A stretch of 64,000 nt of DNA from Bimastos eiseni. Lineage: Eukaryota > Annelida > Clitellata > Crassiclitellata > Lumbricidae. This document shows positions 10,621 through 24,400 of this stretch, piece after piece (positions within the stretch are counted from its first letter, which is position 1; each line of letters starts with the position of its first letter). The translations under genes and the position numbers were made by a program. The stretch lies in assembly GCA_959347315.1 (NCBI GenBank), contig OY365822.1, forward strand, positions 8,336,809 to 8,400,808, read 5' to 3'. Below the pieces are notes generated by a model, which saw only the letters and a list, made by a program, of their open reading frames with translations, searched no databases and was not told where the DNA came from.

Positions 10621-11867
10621 TTATTAATATTTAATTATTAAATTAATTTAATAAACTTGTATATTGATATTAAATTGACAATCAGAAGCCGGCAGAGAAA
10701 ATGGACGTGCCATATAACGTGGGAGATTCTACCAAAAAGCCATAATTGAGGAAAGAATGGAAGGGGAAAAAACCAAAAGAAAACCTTGAACCTGCTTAGA
10801 GGCAAAGACCCGGTTGAAGATTTAAATTTTAACAGGTCTTGCAACGTGATGTAAATGTGTAAATTTGAGCCAGTTTTGCAACCAATAGCTGACGAAATTA
10901 CTTTACCTTTACTATGGAAATGGGGTAATAGCTAACCCAAAGGAAGAAAGTTGGTATTAATCATATTATTTATTTATTTTTCAACAATTATGGTTCTTAA
11001 CATGCAATGATGTGCAGTAATGCTGCTATCTAGCTACCGGTAATTTTAACTTCTGAACGAGTTTAACGCAACAGTGTTTGAAAACGACAAGCTCACTGAA
11101 GATATCCAACGTGAGCTGATTTCTCAGTATTACACCAAAATCGCAGCTTGTGGCTTCCTCCTGCATATTCGATTCATAAACGCCTTCCATTTTGTATATA
11201 TTAATCTCTGGATTTTTAATTGTATTTATTATGTAATTGATTTTTCATTGATGTTTGTTTTGACTGTTGGCAGTATGAGAAATAACTGCCTACTAAAGGC
11301 AACTACTTTGACACGACAATCAATGTAACTGAGATGTTTGTTGGACCTGTGATGTTGTTATTTCATGTAGCATACTTGACATGAATTGGAGACTGTGAAG
11401 GAACTGTAAGACGTTAAAAGATGTAATCACGTAGTACTAATTATGAACATAGCTCGAAACCAACATTAGAATTGTATTTGTGTAAATGTTATTCATTCAA
11501 TTAGCCGTAATTAAAATTCATTGTCTCATCAATTTTTTTATTCAACAATCCCAGCTGCTCGTCTGTGAAGCGTTAATGTGTAAAGTTTGAATGTGTACAT
11601 GGTAGAATAGATCGAGTGCTCAACTCAATGATTAACGGGCAGATCCAAAGCCAATACCAAGAGTTGATTGCTTCAGAGGCCTTTCATACAGTCAACATAC
11701 GCGTTGCGACCTAGATAATTATTCTGCTGTAATTAATTTTAACATGTGGGTTCAAATGTTTAACTGCAGCCATAGGCGCCAACTTCACATGGTCAAACAG
11801 AGACATTCGACCCAGTACTAGGCCTACTCGTCTGGGGTCAGTTAGAATTCGAACTCCGTAAGGGCAA

Positions 11868-12190
11868 AATGGAGGAAAGGGAAGAAGAGAACAAATGGAG
11901 GAAAGGGAGGCAGAGCAAATTGGAGGAAAGGGAGGGTGAGGGTGATATGGAGGAAAGGGAGGAAGAGAGCAAATGGAGGAAAGGGAGCATGTTGCGCTCA
12001 CCCTCCCTTTCCTCCAATTTGCTCACACCCTCCCTTTCCTCCATATCACCCTCACCCTCCCTTTCCTCCATTTGCTCTCTTCCTCCCTTTCCTCCATTTT
12101 TCCCTCACCCTCCCTTTTCTCTCTTCCTCCCGTTTGCCCTTACCCTCCGTTTCCTGCATTAACTCTGTTTCTCCCTTTCCTCCATTGCAT
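11868..12190. repeat. Purine array joined head-to-head to its pyrimidine complement
   Basis: From 11868 to about 11990 the plus strand is GGAGGAAAGGGAGG-type purine repeats; from about 12000 to 12190 it is CCTCCCTTTCCTCC-type pyrimidine repeats. The two halves are inverted copies, so the block can form a long hairpin. Open frames on both strands arise from the repeat. Confidence 0.85.
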
Positions 12191-13065
12191 CTATCTAATT
12201 CCTTAAGGTTAAGAAAGAAGCTAATAATAACTAACTGTAATAATATCTAGAGTTCCAACAACAGATTAAGTTTTGCCTCATATAAAAATAAAGTCATTGT
12301 GGCCCAACAGTGAAGTAGACTTCTGATGTAATTAGACAAAACTATTGAGCAGCAGTTTGTCTGTATCATCAATTGATGCACATCAATGTCAGCTGCTAAC
12401 AGACATTAACCGTATGAGTGCACAGAACCGTTATTAAATGACACACATAACCGATTTACCGGTACGTTTATTATACATTTATTCATCAACTCTAGAGAAC
12501 TGTCTTGAACCAGAGATAGAACAGGGCCTGATTTCTCACCAAAAACTATTCCCAACTACTGTTACTAAACGTCACGGTTAATGGAAGTAAAGTAAACACT
12601 CAGAAACTGTCTCATGAATGCCAAACGCCCCTACAATTGTTTACAACCACATACAGCCAATGTTTTATGCTGTTCTTTTAGTGCTAGTGTTTCGTTTCCA
12701 TTTCTATACGAATCATTCCCAAATGAATAGAATCCTCGATTTGCATTCTACAGCACTTGTGGAGACTTTTAAAACGATATAATAACAACGTAACAATCGT
12801 AATAGTTAATGAGACCAAGGAGAGCAATTGTATCATCGACCAATAATCAAGACAAGGGGTTACATCAACACTTAACAGCACATAGTAGGAATCTCCAGAA
12901 GACGAGAGCTCGCATCACTGCACAAGGTTCAATTCAAACAGTCCAATAGAACAGAATTCACCAAATTCTGACGCTGCATTCACAATGCAGTCCATCCTAT
13001 AGTCCAGACAAGGTGTTTACGACGCAAGTGTTACCAACGCAAAGTACATTACGTCGACAGTGCTG

Positions 13066-15442
13066 CTACGACTGTGTTCGTTTGGCCGTACAACCAGGAC
13101 AAGAGTGAAGGATTTCGTGGACGAAGACGTCGCAGTCGATGCAGAAAACGTGCGAACACTGCTCGCATTTGAATGCCTACAGAAGAACGCAAACATATTC
13201 TCTTGTAGACAGGGCATAACCGGAAATCGCCTTAGACATTCGCCTCGGCCGAATATCCAGTTTTTCGGGACTATTCGGAAGTATTTGCCGAGGCAAATAT
13301 TACACACACAGATAGTTAAAAAGAGAAATTTTTTAATTCAATAATTTTTTCTTATAAACATTTAACAATCTAAAAGTGAAGATTACAAAATTCAAGTCGT
13401 ATTAGTAGTTATTACAGACACAAACATTTATTTTACAAAGTTTTCATTACGCGAAACGACGAAAGCCAAAAATGTTAAGCTTTGCCTGCAGATGGTATTT
13501 GCCGGGCCAGAGTTGCCGCTACTATTCAGTTCGTACTCGGATCCGGCAAATATTCGGATTCGGTACTCGGTGGAGATTGTCTACTCAGTTATACCCTATC
13601 TGCAGATGCTCATGAGAAGCAAGTGTGTGTGTACAAAGTGTATGTATGAAGTGAAGATTGAACAGTGATACAGAGGCAGAAAGAACAGAAGGACGTAGGT
13701 TCGACACACACTGGATCACAAGATCAACTACTCAGCCTTCCACTACCTAGGGGAGATGGTACCATGAGCATCAGTAGGATGGAACAGAGTCTAACAAGCT
13801 GCTATAAAGCTCTGGTATATCTGTACCTTTCAAGGACTTATGCAAAACCTACTTATTTATTGCATGCCTCAAACTCAAACAATAGCAGCATTCTCCAGAG
13901 ACATGGTACAAGGGTCCCAACAAAACGGAAAAGCAGACGTGACAACAACCAACAACAACTGAACAACCAATTACTCATCGATGCAACTTTCCCCAAAGAC
14001 TCTGAACATCCGATGCCATCTGTCAGCTGTCGATGGGAATCCACTGGTCAGTTACACGCTTGTGCGTGGACCCACCACTGGCGACACTTTTCAGCTTACT
14101 GTGCATAACTCTGCCAGCTGTGTGTTTACTTGTTCACTGTGACTTATAACATCATCAAGGCCAGCACAGAGTAGAAATCTTGAAGGTATACTATATAAAT
14201 GCTTGATTACATTACATTACAATACCTGTTACATAGCTCAATAATGAATTGAAAATCTTTTGATTTGTGCAATTAAATTTAAAAAAAATGGGAATAGATG
14301 CCAAATGAATTGCAATGACAACAGCTAACTGTACAGTAATGCAACCGATGGGTAAGCATGAAGAAATGTCATCAGCAAATTACTTAATACGCTCTGTCAT
14401 ACTGCAGCCGTAAATTACACCTATGACAAAGCTGCAATATTTTAATTAAAACCAATTATTTACTTAGAATGACTGTCAGAAACGACTTACACGAACTTCC
14501 GAAAGAAACTTCTGACATGCATAACACAGCCTAAAACAGACCAAAAATATGAGACTTAAGTGTGGCACATCAAGTAATTATTGGTCTCACAAAAAAATCA
14601 AACTTTAAACACATGATAAAAATGAACGTGTTTGGAAAGAGCATGTTCTGACAACTACCTGTTCTGCTTGTAGATGTCTGCTGTCAAAATCTCAACGTAT
14701 GGCTGTTGAGGAAAGAGGTGATGATATGATCGTGCGAGATGCGGCGCTGAGATCAACGTCAGACCTGTTGGACAAAACAAAACGCTCAAGCTCTAAATAT
14801 GTCTGCATCACTACACAAAATTTCATTTGAAAATAACACATCAGTTATGACATACCAAGCCTGTCAATCATTCAAAGTCTGTCAATCGTTCAAAGCCTGT
14901 CAATCTTTCAAAGCCTGTCAATCATTCGAAGCCTGTCAATCATTCAAACATGTAGAATTGCGATGGTCCACACAGACGCTAGATAAAAAATCGTTTGGTT
15001 TGGAGGAAAGTAAAGTATTTTCAAAAAGTTGATTTAACCATCAAGGATTTTATGAAAAAAATTGTGAAAATTTTAAATAAAGGTTTTTAAGAACTTGACT
15101 TGCTCCAAGCCAAATAAAATTGCTTGCTAAAAGGACTGCTCTTCTTCATCATTTGACATACATAATACTGACAACTTCTTCATCTTTTGACATACATAAC
15201 ACTCAAAACTTCTTCATCATTTGACATGCATAATACTGACAACTTCTTCATCATTTGACATACATAATACTGACAACAGGAGATCAACCATCAATTAATC
15301 TAATCATTTCATGAGCCTCTTGCGTGTTTGCGTACCACAAACAATGCACTCGACCGGCAGCTCACAGTACTTGCTCCAACACTGCGGGCAAAAGTAGCCG
15401 TTCTTGCCAAAGCCCTGACTTGAATCTTTGCTGTCTAAATGG
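13066..15442 (-). CDS. GTF2H2: GTF2H2 exons 11-14: zinc finger and RING-like C-terminus
   Basis: Exon 11 (15442-15336) carries the C4 motif [16 protein letters not shown]. Exon 12 (14764-14659) carries [18 protein letters not shown], nearly invariant in p44. Exon 13 (14530-14491) is a 40-nt micro-exon with CYACQKFL, the first RING zinc pair. Exon 14 (13176-13066) has [16 protein letters not shown], then HSCPGC and the stop TAG (13066-13068). This half of p44 binds TFIIH partners, including p34 in known structures. The exon 14 acceptor lies directly beside a dispersed repeat. Confidence 0.94.
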
Positions 15443-18400
15443 CTAAAACATGCAATAACACATGAAGCATCACAACATGATAAACTACAATAAAACACTA
15501 TAAAATGCAACACAGAGCAACTATAATTGTACTCACATTTAGTGACAACTTAAAAAAATCATCAGAGGATGTCATAACGTTGCAAAAAGTCCAACACTTG
15601 CCTCTTTGGGTCCATCTAGCACCAATCAAACCCACAAACTGCTCTATCCGCCCCAGTGCCCATGATCCCAGACTTTCCACAATGGACTGTGGAAGACTGG
15701 GTCAATGGGACTAAAAGAGACCTTGTGTCACACAGCAACTAACTCTATAACAAAGAAACTGATAAACAATACAACTGAGACAATACAGCAATTAACAAAA
15801 CCTGATAAAATGCAAGAAGCATTGCATTACATCTATCAAAGCACAGAAATTATTTTACCATAAAATAATAATATTATGTGAAATTCAGAGAATTGTTTGA
15901 CAGATGGAAGAAGTGTTCACTCAAAATAGTTTATCAACAGGTCATTGTTAAACACGCTTGGAATCAAAGATTTATATAGCACCTCTTCGAAAGCAACAAA
16001 TCCAGGGTACTCAAATGAATCAGAGCCTGGTGCTTTCAGATAAGAATCCTTTCCAATACACAACTGCTGAAAACGCATGCAGTCAAGCAGTGCCAGTCCC
16101 AAGTATGGATAAAGGAGGAGTGCAACGCTAATGATCTTTGTTATCGCACAGTGTTGTTAAACTGCAACTACCAACTGCTGTTAAGTCTGATTGAGTGCCA
16201 CTGCACCTACCGCATCAACTGTGATACACTATGTAAGACAAAATTTTCAACAAAGTCATTGAACCAAGAAACAACCTTGAACACCGATTTGACTAACACA
16301 GGCAGTTTAATTCTGAGGAACTTACAGGTATGTAGTAAAGCCACTATTACTTCAAACTTTCTCAGTATTCGGTACCTCCACCTGGACTGGCCTCACCGTC
16401 TTACCACTATAATACTCGCTCCACGTTCTGTAAAAATCATTTAGTTTTGGCCATGAAGAAATGGGAGCATCTCAGAGTAGTTTTGCTTCAAGAGCACCTT
16501 GGAATAGTTATTCTGTGAAAGGCACTATATAAATTTAGAAATACAATACAATACAAGAGATGCAATAAAAATCCTCAGAATGAATGAATGAATGAAAGGC
16601 TACTTAAATATTTCAGAATGTGCTTTTTCACATACCACATACACATTGATGATTTTCCTATGCCAGCAGTCGTTTCATGTTGAGGAAAGCCTTCAAGAAA
16701 CAAGTTTAATGCCTATAAGGTAAATTCTTCATCAACAGTTCTTTGTAAAACAATTATTCGTAAGCAATCCTTCATAAAGCATTTCTTCCTATGTAACAAT
16801 TCTTCAATACCCTTGACCCTAACCGACCATCACGATACTTAACCTGACCCTAACAATGCATATATGAGAAATTTCAGGTGTTTTAACATCCATCATATCC
16901 ACTATAATATGTGACGAAGAATTGTCTTACGTTCAATTGTGTTTTAAGAAGAATTGTTTTACAAATAACTGTTAACGAAGAAAACATTTTTAAATAAAAT
17001 ATTTGTAATGATATAGTACTTTTAAAAAAATTAACTTCCCCTCTTACTTTTTGGATGAAGCGTTTGCTCCAAGGTTGCTATAGTGACTCTGCCAGAACTC
17101 ACCACAAACTGAAATTCATTCCTAATGAATTCGTCAGAATCATAATTTCTAAAAAGCTTTTCTAACCATTTTACGATTAGAATTAGTTAAACAAATTGCA
17201 AATCAATCAGAATTAGAAATTGGTTACAACCAATCCACCAGAATTAGACGCTCGATTATAATCTAAATGAATAGCTTGCCTATCACTGACCTACATTACA
17301 AGGACAGCCATCAATTTAATTCAAGAGATTTTGCTGCTACCCAACCACATCGAAATCCCAACCAAGGTACCTAATGCATAAATCTACTTACCCATTCTGA
17401 TTAAGGAGGATTCTGTACCAGTCTACAACAATTACATTATCACTGTATAATTTTTACTGCAAATTCTACGAAAGTTATATTAAAACATCAAATCAAATTT
17501 GTGTAATGAAGATAAAGAATTCTTAATAAACTTAATAATAAAGAGATGAGAAATTAAATACAAAATTCGCATCTTGTTCCATATAAACTGTGTGCCTCCA
17601 AGAAAGAAAATGTGCAGTTGCCTGCAGTTAGATTAGAACTTACTGGCATAAATATTATATCTTTGCCTGCTGATAAATTCAAGATATAACCAGATTTCAC
17701 ACACAAATGACTAAAATGTACAAAACTATTTGACACTCCCATCAAAAAAATGTCTAAATCTCAACATAATTATGCTTGGATATTAATTAAAATACCTCAA
17801 TATTTAATCAAGAAAATGTCCTAAATATGAAAAAACAAATCCCTCAAAGCATTTTACTTAAACAGCTCTAGAGCGGTGTCAGATTCACCTACATATAGTT
17901 ACACAGCACAACCGCTTTCAGGAAAGACTGGTTTTTGACAAACTAGATACTCACAGCTGCTGCTGGTGGAACCGTCTGCTCAGTGAGTAGTTCCTTAAAA
18001 TGAGACTCATCCAGAATGACACTGTACTTTCCTGAAAGCAAAACAGAAACTGGATGGCTAATGTCAGAATTTTCCCACATCATCTCTCAGGTCTATTAAC
18101 AATAAAGGATTAGAGAGGTTTGTAAAATGTGCTAGATAATTTTCAGTTGCAAGCATACATACATAGAAATGTAATGTAATAGTAAATATAATGTAACCAG
18201 TTACTTGGACTCGAATCTGCACCAGGCAAATCTGGACAACCCCTGACATGACACAGTGCTCGTGAATAAGCTGGATCGCAGTGCATAGCTTTAGAAAATT
18301 TTAAGTTCACGATTACCGGCATTTGATCTTAATACAGATGCAAATCATGAAACCAAGAGAATGCAACAAATGAGTTAAAACCAATCTCCCTGTATAGAGG

Positions 18401-21400
18401 AAGACACTTCTTTTAGCACTTTAATGATGAGACAGTTCTAAAAGCAAATGAGAAACTAATGCAATTAGTCGTTAAAGTCGTTAAGAACCCCTCGAAGGCA
18501 CAATTCATGATCCAACCCAATAACCCAATTGGTCAGCACAGACACCCCAATGGAAATACCTTGTGTTTCCTGGCAGATTCGTTGGCAGATGTAGACCGAA
18601 GCGGACAGACCGATTATCGAACAACGGATGTTATTCGATTTGAGCATCTACAACATCACAACACTGACAACACATGACCAAGATGTGGCAGACTTAAAAT
18701 CTCAAATAAAATCTCAAATAAAATCTCAAACAACAAATCTCAAATAAAATCTCAAACAACAAATCTCAAATAAAATATCAAACAACAAATCTCAAATAAA
18801 ATCTCAAACAACAGTTTCATTAATGAGTGAATTCAGTCAATGTCTATTAACGAAACCCAATTAACACATTAAACTCATTAACGTGCGGTGAATGGACTGG
18901 CACAACATGTTGATTGATCGATGCATGGCCACTAGATATTGGTGCACAATAAATCATAATAATAATAACAATAGTCCAATTCGAGGATTTATATAGCACT
19001 CCTCAAGAACATCTACTTAGGAGCGCTCCTGACCCAACCCCGGTTAAATAGGACAGTCTTGAGGTTGGTATAGAACATGGTGGAGTGGCCGGTGAGCACA
19101 AGTGACAGACAGCCCATTCCAGATAATATTTAGTAATCTGAATGCATGAACTAATACAGTACACAGGCAGAGAAGTGACTAAATGAAGAAGTCCCTTAAG
19201 TTCCTGGGTATGAAGTGTTAGCGATTTCATTTCTTTAGCCTCGGCATATGAGGGAAGTTGGCCAGTTTTCTCCCTCACCATCTCATCTTCCCTCGGTGTA
19301 CGGACAATGTGCTCATTATAGCTTAGCTGGTTAGGAGAACAGGGACTTTTTACAGTCTAGCATGCTAACCACTTCACCATCGAGTGCCTCCGAACAACGA
19401 CTTAATACATCGGCAAAAAGAAGAGCACCTCACCTTAACTGTGTCGAAGAGGTTTCCAGGATCACACGTGGCCAGACCGCCAAACAGGATGAGAATTTCC
19501 CGGCTGGCATGACCTGGCACGTGTCTAGTAACCATCAAACAAAAACAGAAGAGCTGTCAAACATGCAACATCAAAATAATACACAGATACCCATGGAGAT
19601 CAAGTTTACATGGTAAAGCCTAAAGGAACAGTCCCAAGCAGCACAGTGATCAAACTCTGCAGCTGCGAAAACACAGGCAGTGCCAGTCCCAAGCCTGGAT
19701 AAAGGAGGAGGGCGACGCAAATGATCTTTGTTATTACAGTGTCGTTAAACTGCAACTACCTACCTACCTGCACAATGATTCAAAATAGTTGCAGTGTATG
19801 GATGATCACAGCTTAAAAGCTCTTCCCGACCATCACTCTGTAATTGTTATCAGCTGAAAGCAGTCTGTTTGATGACGAAAGATATCACGATGATAGCTGG
19901 ACAGAGGCAATGGATATTAATGATTTTACATTCATTCATGATATTATAGAAGAGAAATGTCTGTGTATCTGTCGTTCATCAACTCAACGTTAGCCGTTTC
20001 GGGGTCAGAGGGGGCTGGACCACCAGCTTCAGTTACAAAGGGATTCTTCAGCTTCACAGAAACTCTCATTAGTCAACCCGATCTCATTTTCTGCTTCTGT
20101 CTTACAAATCGGACCTCAGGGTGACCAGCCATCTCCCTTGTTGTCTCAACTTACACCGTCAGTGTGTGGTCAATATACTGAGTTTGGCAAGGGGGCAGAG
20201 GGAGCATTTATTTTTAATCCATAACCTTTCGAATGAGAGTCCAGCATGCTGTTGAGTACTTCTGATCAGTGACTATATATATCGGTAAGAACTCCCAGCC
20301 TCTCAGTTGACAGTTCAGTATGTTGACCACTACTGCATCATGCGACCTCTTTGAGACTAGACTTAATAAAAAACATGAAGCCACTCAATGGCTTTAGGCC
20401 ACTGCCAGCAATGCTCGGTGCTCGTGCTACCTCAATTCAGCTGATCGAGGACACCTATCTGTTCCTTTTGCTGGCACCTCTACCACCCAGCAACCTGCCT
20501 TCTCTGTGGCAGGTCACTCGACCTCAAATGGTTTCCCTTTGGCACTCCGCTCCATTCCCATAACGTTCCTTCTCAGAGAATCTTCTGTCTGTCATCTTAA
20601 GATGGTTCCATTTGCAGAAACTGGAGCTGAGGGCACCTCTGAGCATACTCTTTGAAGAGGCGCTATACAAATTCTTGTACTGACTGAATTAATAAGAGCA
20701 GTGTCCAATCGAGATACCTGAGACTCTGAGCCGCCAGCTCCATGGCGTTCTGTAAAGATGCTTCACCCTGGCACTGTGAATTTCGTAGTTTAACCAAGCT
20801 CGATATGTGTCGCTTTGGGTTGCCTAGGAAACACATGAGCAGACAAAAGAATAAAGATGACAAACATAAACAAAAAAACACCAAACAGGCAGAAAAACGT
20901 TCAGCAAACAGCAAAAGAATGCAAACATGTAAACAACATCCAAGAAATTCCAAAGACTATTTAACTATTCAACTATTCAACTATTCAACTATTTAACTAT
21001 TTAACTATTTAACTATTTAACTATTCAACTATTCAACTATTCAACTATTTAACTATTCAACTATTTAACTATTTAACTATTCAACTATTCAACTATTTAA
21101 CTATTCAACTATTCAACTATTTAACTATTCAACTATTTAACTATTCAACTATTTAACTATTTAACTATTCAACTATTTAACTATTCAACTATTCAACTAT
21201 TTAACTATTCAACTATTTAACTATTCAACTATTTAACTATTCAACTATTTAACTATTCAACTATTTAACTATTCAACTATTCAACTATTTAACTATTCAA
21301 CTATTTAACTATTCAACTATTCAACTATTTAACTATTCAACTATTCAAAGAACCTTCACACTTTGACAATGACCCGCACTAGTTTCCCATTCACTTTTAA

Positions 21401-24400
21401 TATATGCATGTCATCAAAATGCTCAGTGTAAACTCATCAAACTGGTTAATAGTAAAAGATAAAGAAAGTATTCTGGTCCGTTAGCTGTTACGTTACCTCC
21501 GAGTTCTGTGACCATCTCACATCTCTTGCTCGTCATTAAAGAGAAGCCGAGTTGGCTAATTGGATTCTGGTCGAAATACTCATCGACAAAATTCTCCAGG
21601 AGCTTTGAACAAAATGGATGAAAACACAGAAAATGCAAATTAATATCATCGATAAATTATTACGACCATCTGTCTGTCTGCACGTGTGTGTCCGACAATG
21701 TGTGTCTGACTGTGTCTGTCTATGCTTCCTGTCTGTCTGTGTCTGTCTCTCACAAGCCTGTGCGCAGTTGAAGCACACAAAGCTCAGTCTATACTGACGC
21801 TGTGGCACATGGTTCTGTTTTTCTATTCCTTTGGGCACAATAAGCATTCCACTTGTTGAATGTATACTACAGATTCTAAAACATGTGGAAAACATTACCA
21901 TCGTTCCAGGTAATTGCGAAAATCGGTGTACTTAGTTTTAGCAGACGCATCTCAGAAGTAATTAAGTCTATTTCTTGATTGATTATTATTAATTAGAAGC
22001 CTCTGTCAGTGACAATCATCATCAGTAGCATAAAGTAAGTAACTTCATAAACTCAATCAAGTCTGTGTGTAGAGAAAATATAAAATATTTCAGAAGCATA
22101 AATTATTGTTACTGAGAACCAGTCAGGGCTCTTCGCCCATTTAGCGGCATACTCCAGGAACTCCTCACTCCACCATAAACCGCAAGAGGAATATGCCATA
22201 ACCCAAGTTCTTAAAGCGACATGGTTATCAGTTTCTTACCAATTGAGCCGTGCCTCAATAGTGACCAGGCTCTTTTCTTAGTGATGCCTCACAGGCATTG
22301 GCAAATTAACCTGTATGACACCTCAACAACCATACCTCTTTTACCACCTTCTGTAAAGGTCTGCCCTGATGCTAGATAAAGTTCAACAACCATTATTGCA
22401 AGTAAACTGAAAACTTTGCATGGATTTATGAAAATAAAAAATCCCCAAATTTAAGCCAAATCCTGTGTAAGAGTCTGAGATGGCAAATGGAGTGATCAGA
22501 AACCTTGAGAGTAGCAAGCTGTCTGTTTGGACGAAGATCCTGGTCGTTCATTGCATTCGACATATCAATGACAACGCACAGATGACGCATCTGAAAGAAA
22601 CATCCAATCATTCAAATATTGGTGCATCCATTCGACTGCTTATTATCCATTCAGTCATCCGTCCAAAAGTCCATATTAATAAAAATCCATGTACCCAATA
22701 ATGACGATGATATTCATATGTTGACATTCCAGCTTCCCATGAGTTTGAGCCTATTGCTGAGGAAACATTAGGCCCCGTCAATCGCGAGGGTGGCGAGTTC
22801 TTAGTGGAGCTGGGCTGCCGATGAAGTGGATCCGCCCGTTCTTGAATTCCAAGGAAGACAGTCTACCTTTTCCAGAGACTATCAATTTGCCCTCAGCTTT
22901 TTAATGCTGATGCTTTTGGAGGCCCCTTTGCACCGGGGAACAAGGACCACGGACTTCAAGCTTGATTGCACATTTGTTATATTACCGTGCATACTCGACT
23001 ATAAGTCGATTCAAGTATAAGTCGAAGTGCAATTTTTGGGAAAAAATAGCGTCCAAAATTGATGGCTTAAATATAAGTTGAACCCATAAAATCAAAAACA
23101 AGAGAAGTTCGGTTGATTTCTCCGCAAAATATGTATTTTATTATGGGCAGATCAATATTAATGCATGCGACCATCATAAGTTTGGCGGATTGCTCCACGA
23201 AATATAGTGCCAGTTACACGAGTCTTTCCACATTAAATCAACCGATGTTTTGCAATGTTTAATATTCGATCAGAAAATCTTCAATTATTTTGTGTCTCGA
23301 GTATAAGTTGAACATCTATGTCGCCGTCCTGAAATAGTCTTAAATTTCTCGACTTATAGTCGAGTATATATGGTAGCTTATAATAGCCTGATTGATCATC
23401 AAACCTACATCAGGCGATAAATTACTAAACATTATTATACTGTCACTCATGTTAGCATTTCTGCATTTATTTCAGGTTGTAGTCTTTCTCAATAAAAAAT
23501 AATAATAATTATAACAATAATAATAATAATAAGAGACACCTAGCATGGGACGCAACAGCCATTCACACATGCGCATCCTCTTATGTACATCTGACAGCAT
23601 CAACAGCCGGTGGAGCAGCAGAACATGCCGCAGAACAAAAGTGCATCAAGTACTCATCCCTCCCTACCACGCATGATTTTGTGCCAGCGGCCATCGAATC
23701 ACTGGGCCCCATAAACCGTACTGGAATGGAGTTTCTACAAGAGCTGGGCCGCCGTGTGACACAGGCAACGGGAGACCCTCGCGAAACAACCCATCTTTTT
23801 CAACGTCTATCTATTTGTACACAACGTTTTAGTGCAGTGGCATTCAGAGGCTCTTTTGTTCAGCCCGAATAAGATTTTGAGAACAGGATTCATTATTTTG
23901 CATAGAATTGAAGCAGTCCACTGACTCGGCCAATCGAATAGCAGGAGGGACTGTGTCAGCATCGAGGACTAGAAGACGAGAAAGCACGATCGCTGAAGCA
24001 TGTCCTCTTCCTCCACACACAATGATCAGTCCTCACAAGCAATCAGAGCAGGAGGACTGAGATACAGAGATTGACCCCAACAGTCATGAGTCCTGTGTGT
24101 CTGTTAATGCTTCCATCCATTAAACCGAGCATAACAGCTTGATCTGCATTTGTCAACCACAAAAATGAAGGGAGGCCAGCATAAGCAAAAGAGACTTCTC
24201 ATGATATATACCATTCCGAGCCTGACGTTGACCGGCCGGTCGAGAAGTCGCCGTCGCTTTGCCCTCTGGATGACATCCTCGACGGAGGCCTGCAGGGACC
24301 CAGCCTCATCCTCCTGGAGAATTTCCCTGTGGTAAGCAACGAGAAAGAACATCAGCAATCAGACCAAAAAATGATGTGTCTTAGATCAAAAGTGCTCAGA

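Larger units (their letters stand above)
9801..13065. other. Convergent intergenic region between PTK7-like and GTF2H2
   Basis: About 3.3 kb between the two stop codons, holding both 3' UTRs. It contains a 14-bp array (9902-10024), a SINE/LINE 3' tail on the minus strand (about 10510-10620), AT-rich DNA without convincing genes, and the purine/pyrimidine array at 11868-12190. The short open frames here have no recognisable domain. Confidence 0.7.

Noticed and set aside
11711..12250. Overlapping open frames rich in Leu/Pro/Ser or Glu/Arg
   Set aside because: Produced by the purine/pyrimidine array on both strands.
13665..14108. Open frame of 147 codons as a possible host gene
   Set aside because: It overlaps a LINE 3' region with the typical CTATATAAATG tail, has no recognised domain, and is on the opposite strand within GTF2H2.
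15590..15715. Possible GTF2H2 exon for the SLIRMGFPQ motif
   Set aside because: One frame gave a vague match only. The true motif was found at 17392-17422 and 16636-16690 with exact phase.
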